Source: Skermania sp. ID1734 | Lineage (GTDB): Bacteria > Actinomycetota > Actinomycetes > Mycobacteriales > Mycobacteriaceae | Assembly (NCBI RefSeq): GCF_007489285.1 | Contig: NZ_VLIY01000013.1 | Location: forward strand, 17,035 to 81,034 | Direction: 5' to 3' | Length of the DNA: 64,000 nt | Part shown: positions 19,527 to 31,554 of the stretch, piece after piece | Layout: each line of letters begins with the position of its first letter | How positions within the stretch are numbered: position 1 is the first letter of the stretch | Notes under the pieces: model-generated | What the model was told of the DNA's origin: nothing | Database searches by the model: none | Seen by the model: only the letters and a program-made list of their open reading frames with translations | Program-made: the position numbers and the translations under genes

Positions 19527-20727
19527 CGTCGCGCAGCGCCCACTCCAAAAAGCTCGCCACCCCGCGCAGCACGTACACGCTGCGGATCGACGGGAACACG
19601 TCGAACGCGTGCTGGGCACCGCGTAACTCCGCGTACGCCACCGGGTTCCGCGACTCGGCGCGCAACTTGTCGACGAATGCCCGGGCCTCGGCGACGGGTA
19701 CGAGCGCGTCGCTGCTGCCGTGGATGACAAAGAACGGCGGCGCATCCGCGCGCACGTGCGCATACGGGGACGCCGCCCGGTAGTCCTCCGGGAACTTTGC
19801 GTCTTTGCCTAACACCATCTTCATGAGGTGCGAGCGGACTCGCAGCTTGACTGCCCGGATGTCCGTGTCACCGGCGAAGTCGTAGACGCCGTAGTGCGGA
19901 ACGCAGGCCTGCACGCTGGTGTCGGCATTCTCGAACCCGAGTTGCAGATCGTCGCGGTTAGGGGTCAGCGCGGCCATGGCCGCCAGGTGCCCACCCGCCG
20001 AGCCACCGGTCACCGCGAGGAATTCCGGCGAGGCGCCGTATTCGGCGGCGTGCTCGCGCAGCCACGCGATGGCCTGCTTCACGGCGATCAGATGCGCGGG
20101 CCAGGTCGCCTTCGGCGACAAGGGATAGTTGATGGCCGCGCACAGCCAGCCCCGGGCAGCCATCTCGAGCATGAGCGGCACCGCCTGGTGATCCTTGTTG
20201 GCGGTGACCCAGGCGCCGCCGTGCAGTTGCAGCAGAATCGGCGAATCGTGCGGCAGGTCGCGGCGGTGGTAAATGTCCATCAGGAACCGGCGACCACCGG
20301 GTGCATACGGCACGTTTCGCACCTTGACCACGTCGCGGTTGCGCATCCGGAACGGGTACGCCAGTGACAGCCACGGCAGGGCCGGGTCGACATCGGTTTC
20401 GCGGTAATCGGGGCCGAGCGCCGAACGCAGCGCGGAATCGACTTCGGCGGAGGCACCGCGGCCGGACTGGATGACGGCACCGAGCGCGGTGACCGACAGG
20501 CCGGCCGCGGCGAGGCCGACCGCATCACGACGGCCGTGGACGCCGTGGCGCAGGGTGTGCGTCGTCGCGTCGGCCGCGGTGGCGAGCAGCAGATGCGGAG
20601 CGAGTTCGCTGGTCAGCCAGCCGGCGAAGAACGTCGGCACCGAGGCCGGCATGCCAGGGACTGGTCGCAGCGCGTTGGCGCTGAGCGCAAGCATCACCGC
20701 TTGCCGTCGCAGGAACCCGTCGCTCAC
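19498..20727 (-). CDS. HSL-family esterase (LipO/LipM-like carboxylesterase)
   Basis: A 409-residue alpha/beta hydrolase of the hormone-sensitive lipase family. The catalytic set is intact: oxyanion HGG (169-171), nucleophile S243 in GGSAGG, D340 in HGSSDALVP and H373 in AQHAFD. The N-terminal 120 residues have two hydrophobic stretches (about 12-50 and 70-88), as in mycobacterial LipM/LipO, suggesting membrane association. It diverges from the WS/DGAT gene, as lipO and Rv1425 do in M. tuberculosis. The KstR-type site near the WS/DGAT start is 62 bp from this start and might affect both genes. Confidence 0.85.
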   Translation of the reverse strand: MSDGFLRRQAVMLALSANALRPVPGMPASVPTFFAGWLTSELAPHLLLATAADATTHTLRHGVHGRRDAVGLAAAGLSVTALGAVIQSGRGASAEVDSALRSALGPDYRETDVDPALPWLSLAYPFRMRNRDVVKVRNVPYAPGGRRFLMDIYHRRDLPHDSPILLQLHGGAWVTANKDHQAVPLMLEMAARGWLCAAINYPLSPKATWPAHLIAVKQAIAWLREHAAEYGASPEFLAVTGGSAGGHLAAMAALTPNRDDLQLGFENADTSVQACVPHYGVYDFAGDTDIRAVKLRVRSHLMKMVLGKDAKFPEDYRAASPYAHVRADAPPFFVIHGSSDALVPVAEARAFVDKLRAESRNPVAYAELRGAQHAFDVFPSIRSVYVLRGVASFLEWALRDASVPRAALG

Positions 20728-20788
20728 GCTTCACCATCCTCTCGTAACGTTTCTACCACGCTGTATTCGGGAGAACTGGACGAAATAT

Positions 20789-20802
20789 TAGAACACGTTC
20801 TA
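20789..20802. promoter_or_regulatory. KstR-type operator
   Basis: TAGAACACGTTCTA is a perfect 14-bp palindrome that fits every fixed position of the KstR consensus TnnAACnnGTTnnA. KstR is the TetR-family repressor of sterol catabolism in Mycobacterium and Rhodococcus. The site abuts and partly overlaps the WS/DGAT -10 hexamer, an arrangement expected to block RNA polymerase. Confidence 0.75.
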
Positions 20803-20806
20803 GTAT
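20801..20806 (+). promoter_or_regulatory. -10 hexamer for leaderless WS/DGAT transcript
   Basis: TAGTAT is followed by 6 nt and then the ATG at 20813, with no Shine-Dalgarno. Its first two bases are the last two of the KstR-type palindrome. Confidence 0.6.
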
Positions 20807-20812
20807 TGCGGC

Positions 20813-22231
20813 ATGGAGCGACTCAGCGGTTTGGACGCCAGCTTTCTCTACCTCGAGACTTCGACGCAGCTGCTGCACGTTTGCGGACTGGTCGTGATCG
20901 ACCCGTCCACCATGCCGAACGGATACAGCTTCGAGGCGCTGAAAACAGAGCTTGCCACCCGCGTGCGCTTGATGCCGGGGTTCCGGCGAAAGATCCAGGA
21001 TTCGAAATTCAATCTCGACCACCCGGTGTGGGTCGACGATCCCGACTTCGATGTGGACCGGCACTGTCACCGGGTCGCCGTTCCCGCCCCCGGTGGGGCC
21101 GCGGAACTTTCCGAACTCTGCGGACACATCGCCAGCCAGCCGCTCGACCGCGCCCGGCCACTGTGGGAGATGTGGGTCATCGAGGGTCTCGACGACGGCC
21201 GCATCGCCGTCATGTCCAAAATGCACCACGCGGGCGTCGACGGCGTCACCGGCGCGAACATGATGTCGCAACTGTGCAGCATCGAGCCCGACGCCGCGCC
21301 GCCCGACCCGTCGGTCGCGCCGAACAAGCACTCGGGTTCGGCCAACACGGTAGAGATGGCCATCAGCGGGATGCTCGGCTTTGCCAGCCGGCCGTTCAAG
21401 ATCGCGGCCATGGTGCCCAAAACGGTTCCGCTGGTACCTGATTGGATCACCCGTGCCCGGCGCGGTCAGTCGATGCCCGCGCCGTTCACCGCACCCCGGG
21501 TGTCGTTCAACGGAACCATCACCGGTCACCGCAACGTCGCCTACGTGCAACTCGACCTGAACACGGTCAAGGACGTCAAGAATGCCTTCGGCGTCAAGGT
21601 CAACGACGTGGTGCTGACCCTGGTCGCCGGCGCGCTGCGCGCCTACCTCGAAGACCGCGGCGAGTTGCCCGAAAACTCTTTGGTGGCAATGGTTCCCGTT
21701 TCCGTGCATGCAAAATCCGACCGACCGGGCACCAACAAGGTGTCCGGCATGTTCAGCCAGCTCCACACCGACATCGACGATCCCGCCGAACGCCTACGCT
21801 CGATCGCCGATGCCAACGCGGTATCGAAAGTGCACAACGAAGCCCTCGGCGCCACGCTGTTGCAGGACTGGGCACAGTTCGCCGGACCCGCAACCTTCGG
21901 CGCGGCCATGCGGGTGTACGCGAAACTGCGCCTGGCCGAACGGCATCCGGTAATCCACAACCTGGTCGTCTCCAATGTGCCGGGGCCGCCGATGCCGCTC
22001 TATTTCCTGGGCGGCCGAGTTACCGCGATGTACCCGCTGGGACCGGTGTTCCACGGCGCAGGGTTGACCATCACCGTCATGTCGTTGGAGGACCAACTCA
22101 ACGTCGGATTGATCGCCTGCACCGAGTTGGTGCCCAATCTGTGGTCGCTCGCCGATGCCTTCCCCGAGGCGCTGGAGGAGTTGGTCAAGGCAGCTGCCGA
22201 GCACAACGCCGAGGAGACCGTCGCCGACTGA
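20813..22231 (+). CDS. Wax ester synthase/diacylglycerol acyltransferase (WS/DGAT)
   Basis: A 472-residue acyltransferase that esterifies diacylglycerol or fatty alcohol with acyl-CoA to make storage triacylglycerol or wax ester. The catalytic motif HHAGVDG is intact (H138-H139 to G144), and the family motif NLVVSNVPGPPMPLYFLGG lies in the C-terminal half. The N terminus MERLSGLDASFLYLET is standard. The start has a leaderless -10 and a KstR-type operator overlapping it, so the gene may be induced with sterol breakdown. It diverges from an esterase gene, pairing synthesis with hydrolysis of neutral lipid. Confidence 0.92.
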   Translation: MERLSGLDASFLYLETSTQLLHVCGLVVIDPSTMPNGYSFEALKTELATRVRLMPGFRRKIQDSKFNLDHPVWVDDPDFDVDRHCHRVAVPAPGGAAELSELCGHIASQPLDRARPLWEMWVIEGLDDGRIAVMSKMHHAGVDGVTGANMMSQLCSIEPDAAPPDPSVAPNKHSGSANTVEMAISGMLGFASRPFKIAAMVPKTVPLVPDWITRARRGQSMPAPFTAPRVSFNGTITGHRNVAYVQLDLNTVKDVKNAFGVKVNDVVLTLVAGALRAYLEDRGELPENSLVAMVPVSVHAKSDRPGTNKVSGMFSQLHTDIDDPAERLRSIADANAVSKVHNEALGATLLQDWAQFAGPATFGAAMRVYAKLRLAERHPVIHNLVVSNVPGPPMPLYFLGGRVTAMYPLGPVFHGAGLTITVMSLEDQLNVGLIACTELVPNLWSLADAFPEALEELVKAAAEHNAEETVAD

Positions 22232-22267
22232 CCCACCCGCAGGTGTTTCGGCGGTGCTGCGTGCCCG

Positions 22268-22273
22268 TATTGT
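22268..22273 (+). promoter_or_regulatory. -10 hexamer for leaderless RNase D transcript
   Basis: TATTGT is followed by 7 nt and then the ATG at 22281. No Shine-Dalgarno is present. It lies in the 49-bp gap after WS/DGAT and would give RNase D its own promoter. Confidence 0.5.
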
Positions 22274-22280
22274 CCTCGCT

Positions 22281-23515
22281 ATGTCGGATGTGCGCGCAGC
22301 GTCGGTCGAAGGCGACGCCGTGCCGCTGCTCGCGCCGACGGATGGTGTGCCGCCAGTGGTGCAGACCGCTGCGGACCTACGGACCGCGGCCGAACGACTC
22401 GCCCAGGGCGAGGGTCCCCTCGCCGTCGACGCCGAGCGCGCGTCAGGCTTCCGCTACTCGCAGCGCGCCTATCTGATTCAGCTGCGTCGCCGGGGTTCGG
22501 GGACCGTGCTCATCGATCCGATTCCGGTGACCGACGACATGGCGATTCTGGGCGCGGTCCTCAACCCGCTGGAATGGGTGCTGCACTCCGCCGATCAGGA
22601 CTTGCCCTGCCTTGCCGAACTCGGACTGCGCCCTGCGGCACTGTTCGACACCGAACTCGCCGGACGCCTCGCCGGATTCGAGCGAGTCGGCCTCGCGCCG
22701 ATCGTCGAACGCACGCTTGGGCTTTCGCTGCAGAAGGGTCATGGCGCCGCTGATTGGTCGCGGCGGCCGCTGCCCGCCGAGTGGTTGAACTACGCCGCGC
22801 TCGACGTCGAAGTCCTGCTGGAGTTGCGCGAGGCAATGGTCACCGAGCTGACCAAGCAGAACAAAATCGACTGGGCTACCCAGGAATTCGAACATGTGCG
22901 GACCGCCGGGCCGTCGGCGCCCAAACCCGACCGCTGGCGGCGAGTCTCACATATTCATACGTTGAAGCAGCCACGCCAACTGGCCGCAGCGCGCGAATTG
23001 TGGCTTGCCCGAGACGAAGTTGCGAGCACTCGCGACATCGCGCCCAGTCGGGTGCTGCCCGACTCCGCAATCGTCGCGGCAGCCGCCGCGGACCCGAAAT
23101 CCATTGATCAGCTGCGCCAACTGCCCGTATTCGGCGGCCCACGCCAGCGGCGGTCCTCGTCCATGTGGCTCGCGGCGCTGCGACGTGCCCGGACCCTGCC
23201 CGAGAGCGAGCTCCCGCCGCTGAGTCAGCCGCACACCGGTCCCCCGCCGACCAATCGTTGGTCCCGGCGCAATCCCGCAGCGGCGCAACGCCTCGATGCC
23301 GCCCGGGCGGTGATGGCGGAGCTGAGCGAATCGCTGGAAATTCCCGTCGAAAACCTGCTCACCCCCGACCTGTTGCGCCGCCTGTGCTGGGAAGGGGTTG
23401 CCACCGAATCCGACGCCGCAGAACAGATCGACGCCTTTCTCGCCGCTGGCCGCGCGCGTCGGTGGCAGCGCGAACTCGTGGTGCCGCGGTTGGCAGTGGC
23501 GTTCGAGACGACCGA

Positions 23516-23531
<16 letters not shown>
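22281..23531 (+). CDS. rnd: Ribonuclease D-like 3'-5' exonuclease with HRDC domain
   Basis: A 416-residue DEDD-type exoribonuclease (Rv2681-like). Exo I is seen as LAVDAERASGFRYS (D50, E52), Exo II as LHSADQDLPCL (D105 or D107), and Exo III as LNYAALDVEVLLEL (Y171, D175). HRDC-type helical regions follow (about 225-305 and 330-400). In E. coli RNase D trims tRNA 3' ends; the actinobacterial substrate is inferred. It ends inside the convergent UvrA-like gene, overlapping by 16 bp. DUF3000 lies upstream, beyond the esterase/WS-DGAT pair, which looks inserted relative to the M. tuberculosis order Rv2680-Rv2681. Confidence 0.88.
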
Positions 23532-25918
<2,387 letters not shown>

Positions 25919-25938
25919 GTGACCCCAGCTCCACTTGG

Positions 25939-25966
25939 GACGCCGACCGCTCTAGCGATCGGCGTC
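25939..25966. terminator. Hairpin between the AraC-VOC pair and the UvrA-like gene
   Basis: GACGCCGA (25939-25946) pairs with TCGGCGTC (25959-25966), and the inner bases continue the stem to 13 bp with one mismatch and a 2-nt loop. It lies in the 72-bp gap and could end the upstream VOC transcript. It has no strong U-tract. Confidence 0.5.
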
Positions 25967-25990
25967 ACGTTGACGTTCTCTGTCGTTAAC

Positions 25991-26410
25991 TCAGCGCAGT
26001 TCCTGGATGCGGAGCAGATTGCCGGCCGGGTCGCGGAAGGCGCAGTCCCGAATACCGTATGGCTGGTCGGTCGGCTCCTGAACCACCTCGGCGTCGCTGG
26101 CTTGTAGCCGCTCGAACGTGCCGTCGAGGTCCTTGGTAGCCAAGTTGATGCTGGCGAAGGTGCCCTTGGCCATCATCTCGGCGATGGTGCGGCGCTCATC
26201 GTCGGTGAGGCCGGGGGTGGCCGCCGGCGGGTACAGCACGATCGAGGTGCCCGGCTGGTCCGGCGGACCGACGGTGATCCAGTGCATTCCCTTGTAGCCG
26301 ACGTCGTTGCGGACCTCGAAGCCGAGGGTGTCGCGGTAGAAGGCCAGCGATGCGTCGCGGTCGTCGTGCGGAAGCATTGTCGAGTAGATGGTGATGTCCA
26401 TGGACGTCAC
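25991..26410 (-). CDS. VOC-family (glyoxalase/bleomycin-resistance fold) protein
   Basis: A 139-residue single VOC domain protein with paired beta-alpha-beta-beta-beta modules. It begins ITIYSTMLPHDDRDASLAFYRDTLGFEV and ends FRDPAGNLLRIQEL, typical of the family; the C-terminal Glu and other possible metal ligands are present. Function could be a small-molecule lyase, isomerase or drug-binding protein. The start overlaps the stop of the AraC-type gene (GTGA), so the two form a coupled pair; ATG at 26401 is an alternative. Such AraC-VOC pairs are common and suggest the regulator controls its partner. Confidence 0.85.
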   Translation of the reverse strand: MTSMDITIYSTMLPHDDRDASLAFYRDTLGFEVRNDVGYKGMHWITVGPPDQPGTSIVLYPPAATPGLTDDERRTIAEMMAKGTFASINLATKDLDGTFERLQASDAEVVQEPTDQPYGIRDCAFRDPAGNLLRIQELR

Positions 26411-26904
26411 GTTAGTTGCGGCTCACTGGGGCGCGCTTCTCGATTCCTGACCGGTCTGGTGACCTGTTTCGCCACGCATGGCGGCATTCCTTGGGTATCG
26501 GTCGCGCGCTGCGTTGTCGCCGTGCCGCTGCGGTCTGCGTACTGCGTTATCGCGGCAGCCTCGCGCTTGTACGTGCTCGGCGGCACGCCGACCAGTTCGG
26601 TGAATCGCGTGCTGAACGTCCCCAGCGAGGAGCAGCCGACCGCAAAACAAATCTCGGTGACGCTCAGGTCGCCACGGCGAAGCAGCGCCATCGCGCGCTC
26701 GATCCGCCGAGTCATCAGGTACGCGTACGGCGACTCCCCATAGGCCTGCCGGAATTCGCGGCTGAGGTGCCCGGCCGACATATGCGCGTCGCGGGCAAGC
26801 GCCTCGACGTCCAGCGGTTGCGCATAATCACGATCGATCCGGTCGCGGACGCGGCGCAGCCGCTCGAGATCGCGCAAGCGCTGGGCTGCTGCGGGACTGG
26901 TCAC
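26407..26904 (-). CDS. AraC-family transcriptional regulator (short)
   Basis: A 165-residue regulator consisting mainly of the two helix-turn-helix modules of AraC proteins. The first is DVEALARDAHMSAGHLSREFRQAYG; the second, VTEICFAVGCSSLGTFSTRFTELVGVPPSTYKR, holds the family signature. It has no N-terminal sensing domain, and a 45-residue polar tail follows the DNA-binding part. It starts with GTG and is the first gene of a two-gene unit with the VOC protein, with a 4-bp overlap. Confidence 0.88.
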   Translation of the reverse strand: MTSPAAAQRLRDLERLRRVRDRIDRDYAQPLDVEALARDAHMSAGHLSREFRQAYGESPYAYLMTRRIERAMALLRRGDLSVTEICFAVGCSSLGTFSTRFTELVGVPPSTYKREAAAITQYADRSGTATTQRATDTQGMPPCVAKQVTRPVRNREARPSEPQLT

Positions 26905-26954
26905 CCTCGCGATCGTGCCACGTGCGGCAGGACTTTGCCACGACCCGGCGTCCG

Positions 26955-28871
26955 CTACTCCGTTTCGGCCGCCCGCGCCAACGTTTGCGCTTCTGGGTCC
27001 AGCCCGGCCACCCAGCCGGTCACGCGCAACGCGACATCCTGCGCGGTCAGCCCGACATCGCGCAGGACTTCGTTGCGCGAGCCGTGTTCGAGGAACTGTT
27101 GCGGCACACCGAGATCCCGAGATGGCACGTCGACGCCAGCAGCACGCAACGCCGCCGACACGGTAGAGCCGACGCCGCCGTGCACGCCGCTGTCCTCCAC
27201 GGTGACCACGAGCCGGAAGTCTTGCGCCATTTTGACCAGTGACTCCGAAACGGGCAGCACCCAGCGCGGATCGACAACTGCCGCCGCGATCCCCTGCTGC
27301 TCGAGCCGCTCGGCCGCCTCCAGCGCCAGCCTCGCGAACGGGCCCACCGCGACCAGCAGCACATCCTTGGCGTCGGTTGCGGGAATTCGCAGCACGTCGA
27401 TGCCGTCGATGCGGTCGACCGCATCGATATCGGTGCCTACTGCACCTTTCGGGAACCGCAGCGCCGTCGGGCCGTCACCTACAGCCAACGCTTCGGCAAG
27501 TTCCTCGCGCAGCCGTGCCGCGTCACGAGGTGCCGCCACCCGCATACCCGGAACGATGCCCAGCAGCGACAGGTCCCACATGCCGTTGTGACTCGGCCCG
27601 TCGTTTCCGGTAATCCCCGACCGGTCCAGGACCAGCGTCACCGGCTGCTTCAGGAGCGCCACGTCCATGAGCAGCTGATCGAACGCCCGGTTGAGGAACG
27701 TCGAGTACACGGCTACCACCGGATGCATTCCGCCGAGCGCCAGCCCGGCCGCCGAGGCGACCGCGTGCTGCTCGGCGATGCCCACATCGAACATGCGATC
27801 GGGGAACCGTTGACCGAACGCCGCCAACCCGGTCGGGCCCGGCATAGCGGCGGTGATGGCCACGATGTCGTCGCGATGGTTCGCGTGCTCTATCAGCTCC
27901 GCCGAGAACACCGCGGTCCAGTCGGTGGGCGCAACCGTCTTGGCCTTCCCGGTCACCGGGTCGATCGGCGAACAGGAGTGCATCTGGTCGGCCTGATGGT
28001 CTTCGGCAGGTTGATACCCCATGCCCTTGCGGGTCACCGCGTGGACCAGCACCGGGCCGCCGAACGCCTTGGCCCGTCGCAGCGCCATTTCGACGGCATG
28101 GACGTCGTGGCCGTCTACCGGACCGAGGTATTTGATGCCCAGGTCGGAGAACATCGCCTGCGGGCTCATCGCATCCTTGAGGCCCGCCTTGATGCCGTGC
28201 AGCACCGAGTACGTCGAGCGTCCGACTCCTGGGATGCGCTTGATGACGTGCTTGCCCGCGGCCAGGATGCGCTCGTACTCCGGCTGCAACCGCAGCGCGG
28301 CCAGGTGCTCGGCGAGGCCGCCGATGGTCGGCGCGTACGAGCGGCCGTTGTCGTTCACCACGATCACCAGCGGACGGTCCTTGCCCGCGGCGATGTTGTT
28401 CAGCGCCTCCCAGCACATACCGCCCGTCAACGCGCCGTCACCGACGACCGCGACGACATGCCGGTGCTGATCGGTCAGCGCGAAGGCTTTGGCCAGGCCG
28501 TCGGCATAGGACAGCGCCGCAGACGCGTGTGACGACTCGACGACGTCGTGCTCGCTCTCGGCCCGGCTCGGATATCCAGACAGCCCGCCCTGCTTGCGCA
28601 GATTGTCGAACTTGTCTTTACGGCCGGTCAGAATCTTGTGCACATACGCCTGGTGACCGGTGTCGAAAACTATCGGATCATGCGGCGACTCGAACACCCG
28701 GTGCAGCGCAATGGTCAACTCCACCACGCCCAGGTTCGGACCCAGATGCCCTCCGGTGACGGCCACTTTCTGGACCAGAAACTCGCGTATTTCCGTTGCC
28801 AGCTCGGTGATTTCGACCTCCGAGAGGCCGTGCAGGTCGGCCGGCGAATTTATCCGGGAAAGCACAGTCAC
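26955..28871 (-). CDS. dxs: 1-deoxy-D-xylulose-5-phosphate synthase
   Basis: Thiamine-diphosphate enzyme that condenses pyruvate and glyceraldehyde 3-phosphate to start the MEP isoprenoid pathway, the source of decaprenyl phosphate for cell-wall arabinan. The 638-residue protein has [14 protein letters not shown] (H42), [10 protein letters not shown] (H73), the TPP motif [16 protein letters not shown] (144-159) and the transketolase-type pyrimidine domain with [16 protein letters not shown] good Shine-Dalgarno (GGAGGAG) precedes the GTG at 28871. Position matches dxs1 (Rv2682c). Confidence 0.96.
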   Translation of the reverse strand: MTVLSRINSPADLHGLSEVEITELATEIREFLVQKVAVTGGHLGPNLGVVELTIALHRVFESPHDPIVFDTGHQAYVHKILTGRKDKFDNLRKQGGLSGYPSRAESEHDVVESSHASAALSYADGLAKAFALTDQHRHVVAVVGDGALTGGMCWEALNNIAAGKDRPLVIVVNDNGRSYAPTIGGLAEHLAALRLQPEYERILAAGKHVIKRIPGVGRSTYSVLHGIKAGLKDAMSPQAMFSDLGIKYLGPVDGHDVHAVEMALRRAKAFGGPVLVHAVTRKGMGYQPAEDHQADQMHSCSPIDPVTGKAKTVAPTDWTAVFSAELIEHANHRDDIVAITAAMPGPTGLAAFGQRFPDRMFDVGIAEQHAVASAAGLALGGMHPVVAVYSTFLNRAFDQLLMDVALLKQPVTLVLDRSGITGNDGPSHNGMWDLSLLGIVPGMRVAAPRDAARLREELAEALAVGDGPTALRFPKGAVGTDIDAVDRIDGIDVLRIPATDAKDVLLVAVGPFARLALEAAERLEQQGIAAAVVDPRWVLPVSESLVKMAQDFRLVVTVEDSGVHGGVGSTVSAALRAAGVDVPSRDLGVPQQFLEHGSRNEVLRDVGLTAQDVALRVTGWVAGLDPEAQTLARAAETE

Positions 28872-29036
28872 CGAAATTGCTCCTCCCGATCGTCAACCCT
28901 GCCGATGCCTATCGGCGTCTACCGACGGCGGTCTGCATTCCAGTGTACGAAGCAAACCCGACTGCCCATGAGTGCCCGCGGCAACCGCTTCCCTCATTAT
29001 GCCGTCGATGCGACCGCGCGCACAGAAACCTTTTGG

Positions 29037-30134
29037 CTAACGAACGGTCACCGCATCGTGCTCGCCCAGTTCAGCGAAGAATCGGTCGATGTGAGCCCAG
29101 GTCGTCGCCCGGGCGTGGGGCCCCGTCAACACGCCGAGGTGGCTGCCGGGTTCGGTTTCGAACCGCACCGAGGGCGCACCGGTGAGGACTTCCACCAGGT
29201 GGCGGGCGGCGGGAACCGAGGTGATCGCGTCCCCGGTGCCCGCGATGGCCAGCACCGGAACGCCGACCCGGGCGAACTCGATACGGCGCTCGCCGAGGCG
29301 CAGTCCCCCTTCGGCCAGGTCATTTCGCAGCATGATTCGACCCCACAGCTGACCGTAGAACCGTCCCGGATAACCCGGCATCGCGCCCATGAAACGGTCG
29401 ATGGACTCCATCCGCGCCAGCGTCTCGGTCTCCAGCAGGTTGCGGGCAATGAACCAGGGCTTTTTGATTTCCCGATCCAGCGCGGTGAAGCGGAAGCTGG
29501 CCTGCACTATCGGCGAGGGAATGCCGCCGGCCAGTCTGTTGAAGGTCGTGACGAGTCGGCCACCGGTGAGCTTGGCGGTCATGCGCAGCGGTTGTAGCGA
29601 GGGTAGGTGCGCATATTCGATCGGCGTGGCGACCGTCGCGATGGAACGAATGGGCAGATCCTCGTGCGCCGCGGCGGTGAGCAGGCTGAGGGTTCCACCG
29701 AGGCACCACGCCACGACATCGACCTCGCCGTTGTCGTCGGAAACCCGTTGGATAGCGGTCGGCAAAATGTCATCGATCCAGGTCTCGAAAGACAAGTTGC
29801 GATCTGCGTAGCCGATCGTTCCGTAGTCGATGACGTAGGGCGTGCGGCCGGTGTCGAGCAGGAATTCGGCAAGGCTCTGACCGGGACGCAGATCGAAGCA
29901 CGTCGCCGGCGCCGCCAACGGTGGCACCAGCAACACCGGCCTACCGCGCCGGTCGCCGTCGCGCCCGAACCGCCGCAACTGTCGATGCGGTTCGTCGAAC
30001 AACAGCGTCGACGGCGTCGGAACATGGCGCTCGATGCCCTCGCCGAAAGACAACGCCCATGCGTTGCGGGCCGCGGTGTCCACGGCGGCGGCCCATTCGC
30101 GCGCCGCGCCGTCGAGCGCGCCGATAATCCCCAT
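29037..30134 (-). CDS. PhaC-like alpha/beta hydrolase (poly(3-hydroxyalkanoate) synthase-related)
   Basis: A 365-residue protein with the PHA-synthase fold. The lipase-box-like motif is VVAWCLGGTLS, giving a cysteine nucleophile (A-W-C-L-G-G) as in PHA synthases, with the acid in IAGTGDAITS and histidine in GSHLGVLTG. The VLLVPPLAAPATCFDLRPGQSLAEFLLDTG segment is characteristic of class III PhaC. It is alone, without phaA, phaB, phaE or a phasin nearby, so polymer synthesis is possible but unproven; it may be a PhaC-like acyltransferase or hydrolase. GGAGGATC precedes the ATG. Confidence 0.75.
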   Translation of the reverse strand: MGIIGALDGAAREWAAAVDTAARNAWALSFGEGIERHVPTPSTLLFDEPHRQLRRFGRDGDRRGRPVLLVPPLAAPATCFDLRPGQSLAEFLLDTGRTPYVIDYGTIGYADRNLSFETWIDDILPTAIQRVSDDNGEVDVVAWCLGGTLSLLTAAAHEDLPIRSIATVATPIEYAHLPSLQPLRMTAKLTGGRLVTTFNRLAGGIPSPIVQASFRFTALDREIKKPWFIARNLLETETLARMESIDRFMGAMPGYPGRFYGQLWGRIMLRNDLAEGGLRLGERRIEFARVGVPVLAIAGTGDAITSVPAARHLVEVLTGAPSVRFETEPGSHLGVLTGPHARATTWAHIDRFFAELGEHDAVTVR

Positions 30135-30330
30135 GGGTCCGATCCTCCGGTTCGTCGAACAAAGTCGTCGGATTCTCGCATACCGAGTACCGGCGGTACC
30201 ACTTACTGCGGGCTGTACGGTGACGCGGACGCGGTGCCCGCTACTTTGCGTCGGCGTGCGGCCCGGGACCCCTGCTTCCGTTGCGGACGGGCAAAGTCGC
30301 GGGGGCGACGCCGTTGAGCAGGCGCGGAGT

Positions 30331-31554
30331 TCAGCGCACCAGGAGACCGATCGCTTCCATGTGATGGGTCAGCGGGAACGCGTCGAACGCCGTGACGGAC
30401 TCCAACCGGTATCCGGCTGCGCGGTACAGACCGACATCCCTGGCGAACGACGCTGGATCGCAACCGATATGAATGATTCGCGCCGGCTCGCGCGCGGTTA
30501 TGGCTTCGACCACGGCGCGACCCGCACCTGCGCGCGGTGGATCCAGCACGACTACCCGGGGCGCATGCCGCAACTCGGCCAGCACCCGTTCCACCCGGCC
30601 GGATCGAAATTTCACCTGGGGCAGATCCGCGAGCGCGCGTTGACCGTCGTGGACGGCGGCGGCCACCGACTCCACTGCCACCACAGCGCCGCTTTCGCCC
30701 ACCTGGTCGGCGAGCTGCGCCGCGAAAACCCCTACCCCGCTGTACAAGTCCCAGGCATGCTCGCCCGTTCGCAGTGCGGCCCAATCGGCGACCACCTCCG
30801 CGTAAGCCTGCGCCGCGCCGCGGTGAGCCTGCCAGAATCCGCCTGCCGAAATCTCGAACACCCGATCCCGGACGTGCTCGCGCGCCCGATCGGCACCATC
30901 GAGCAGTCGCTGCCGGCGAACGTCGCCACGCCCGCGCCCGCCGTGGCGTCGAGTTGCCGACAGCTCGACGATCTGGCGTTCGCCGGTGGCGTCCACAGCC
31001 AGTTGCAGTTGGGACCCGGGCCGCCAGCGTCGCCCCGCGATACCGTCCACCGTGCCCGGCACCGGTTGCGGACAGCTCAGCTCGCCGAGAATCTCTTCGC
31101 TTCGATACCGGTGCACGCCGGCCCGGCCGTCGGCGTCGACGGCCAATCGGACCCGAGTGCGCCACCGGGTGCCGTCGGCAGACCCCGGCAATGCGCGCAG
31201 TTCGACTGGCATGTCGAGGCCCGCCAACCGTTGCAACTGCTCGACCAGCACGGAAGCCTTGAACTCGCGTTGTGCGGCCACCGTGGCATGCGCGAGATCA
31301 CAGCATCCCGCGCCGGCGGCAGCCGCTGGACAGACAGCGGGCACCCGATGCGGCGAGGGTTCGGCCACATCGACCACCTCGGCCCGGCAGAACCTCCCAC
31401 GGTCTTCGGTGATTCGCACCTGTACCAGTTCACCGGGCAGGCCACCGCGAACGAACACGACCCGCCCGTCGTGGCGGGCGACGCAGTAGCCGCCGTGCGC
31501 GGGTTTGCCCAGTCGAACCTCGAGCAGACTCGTCTGCCGCTCTGGCAGTGTCAT
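30331..31554 (-). CDS. TrmA/RlmD-family RNA m5U methyltransferase (Rv2689c-like)
   Basis: A 407-residue class I RNA methyltransferase. It has an N-terminal TRAM-like OB domain (about 8-62), a cysteine cluster C75...C84-C85 resembling a reduced Fe-S site, the SAM motif WDLYSGVGVFAAQLAD (268-283), the DPPRAG motif (338-343) and the catalytic cysteine in IHIGCDPASFARDV (C365). RNA target (tRNA U54 or 23S rRNA) is not decidable by eye. The ATG at 31554 overlaps the stop of the kimA-type gene (ATGA); a longer in-frame start lies inside kimA and is rejected. Confidence 0.88.
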   Translation of the reverse strand: MTLPERQTSLLEVRLGKPAHGGYCVARHDGRVVFVRGGLPGELVQVRITEDRGRFCRAEVVDVAEPSPHRVPAVCPAAAAGAGCCDLAHATVAAQREFKASVLVEQLQRLAGLDMPVELRALPGSADGTRWRTRVRLAVDADGRAGVHRYRSEEILGELSCPQPVPGTVDGIAGRRWRPGSQLQLAVDATGERQIVELSATRRHGGRGRGDVRRQRLLDGADRAREHVRDRVFEISAGGFWQAHRGAAQAYAEVVADWAALRTGEHAWDLYSGVGVFAAQLADQVGESGAVVAVESVAAAVHDGQRALADLPQVKFRSGRVERVLAELRHAPRVVVLDPPRAGAGRAVVEAITAREPARIIHIGCDPASFARDVGLYRAAGYRLESVTAFDAFPLTHHMEAIGLLVR

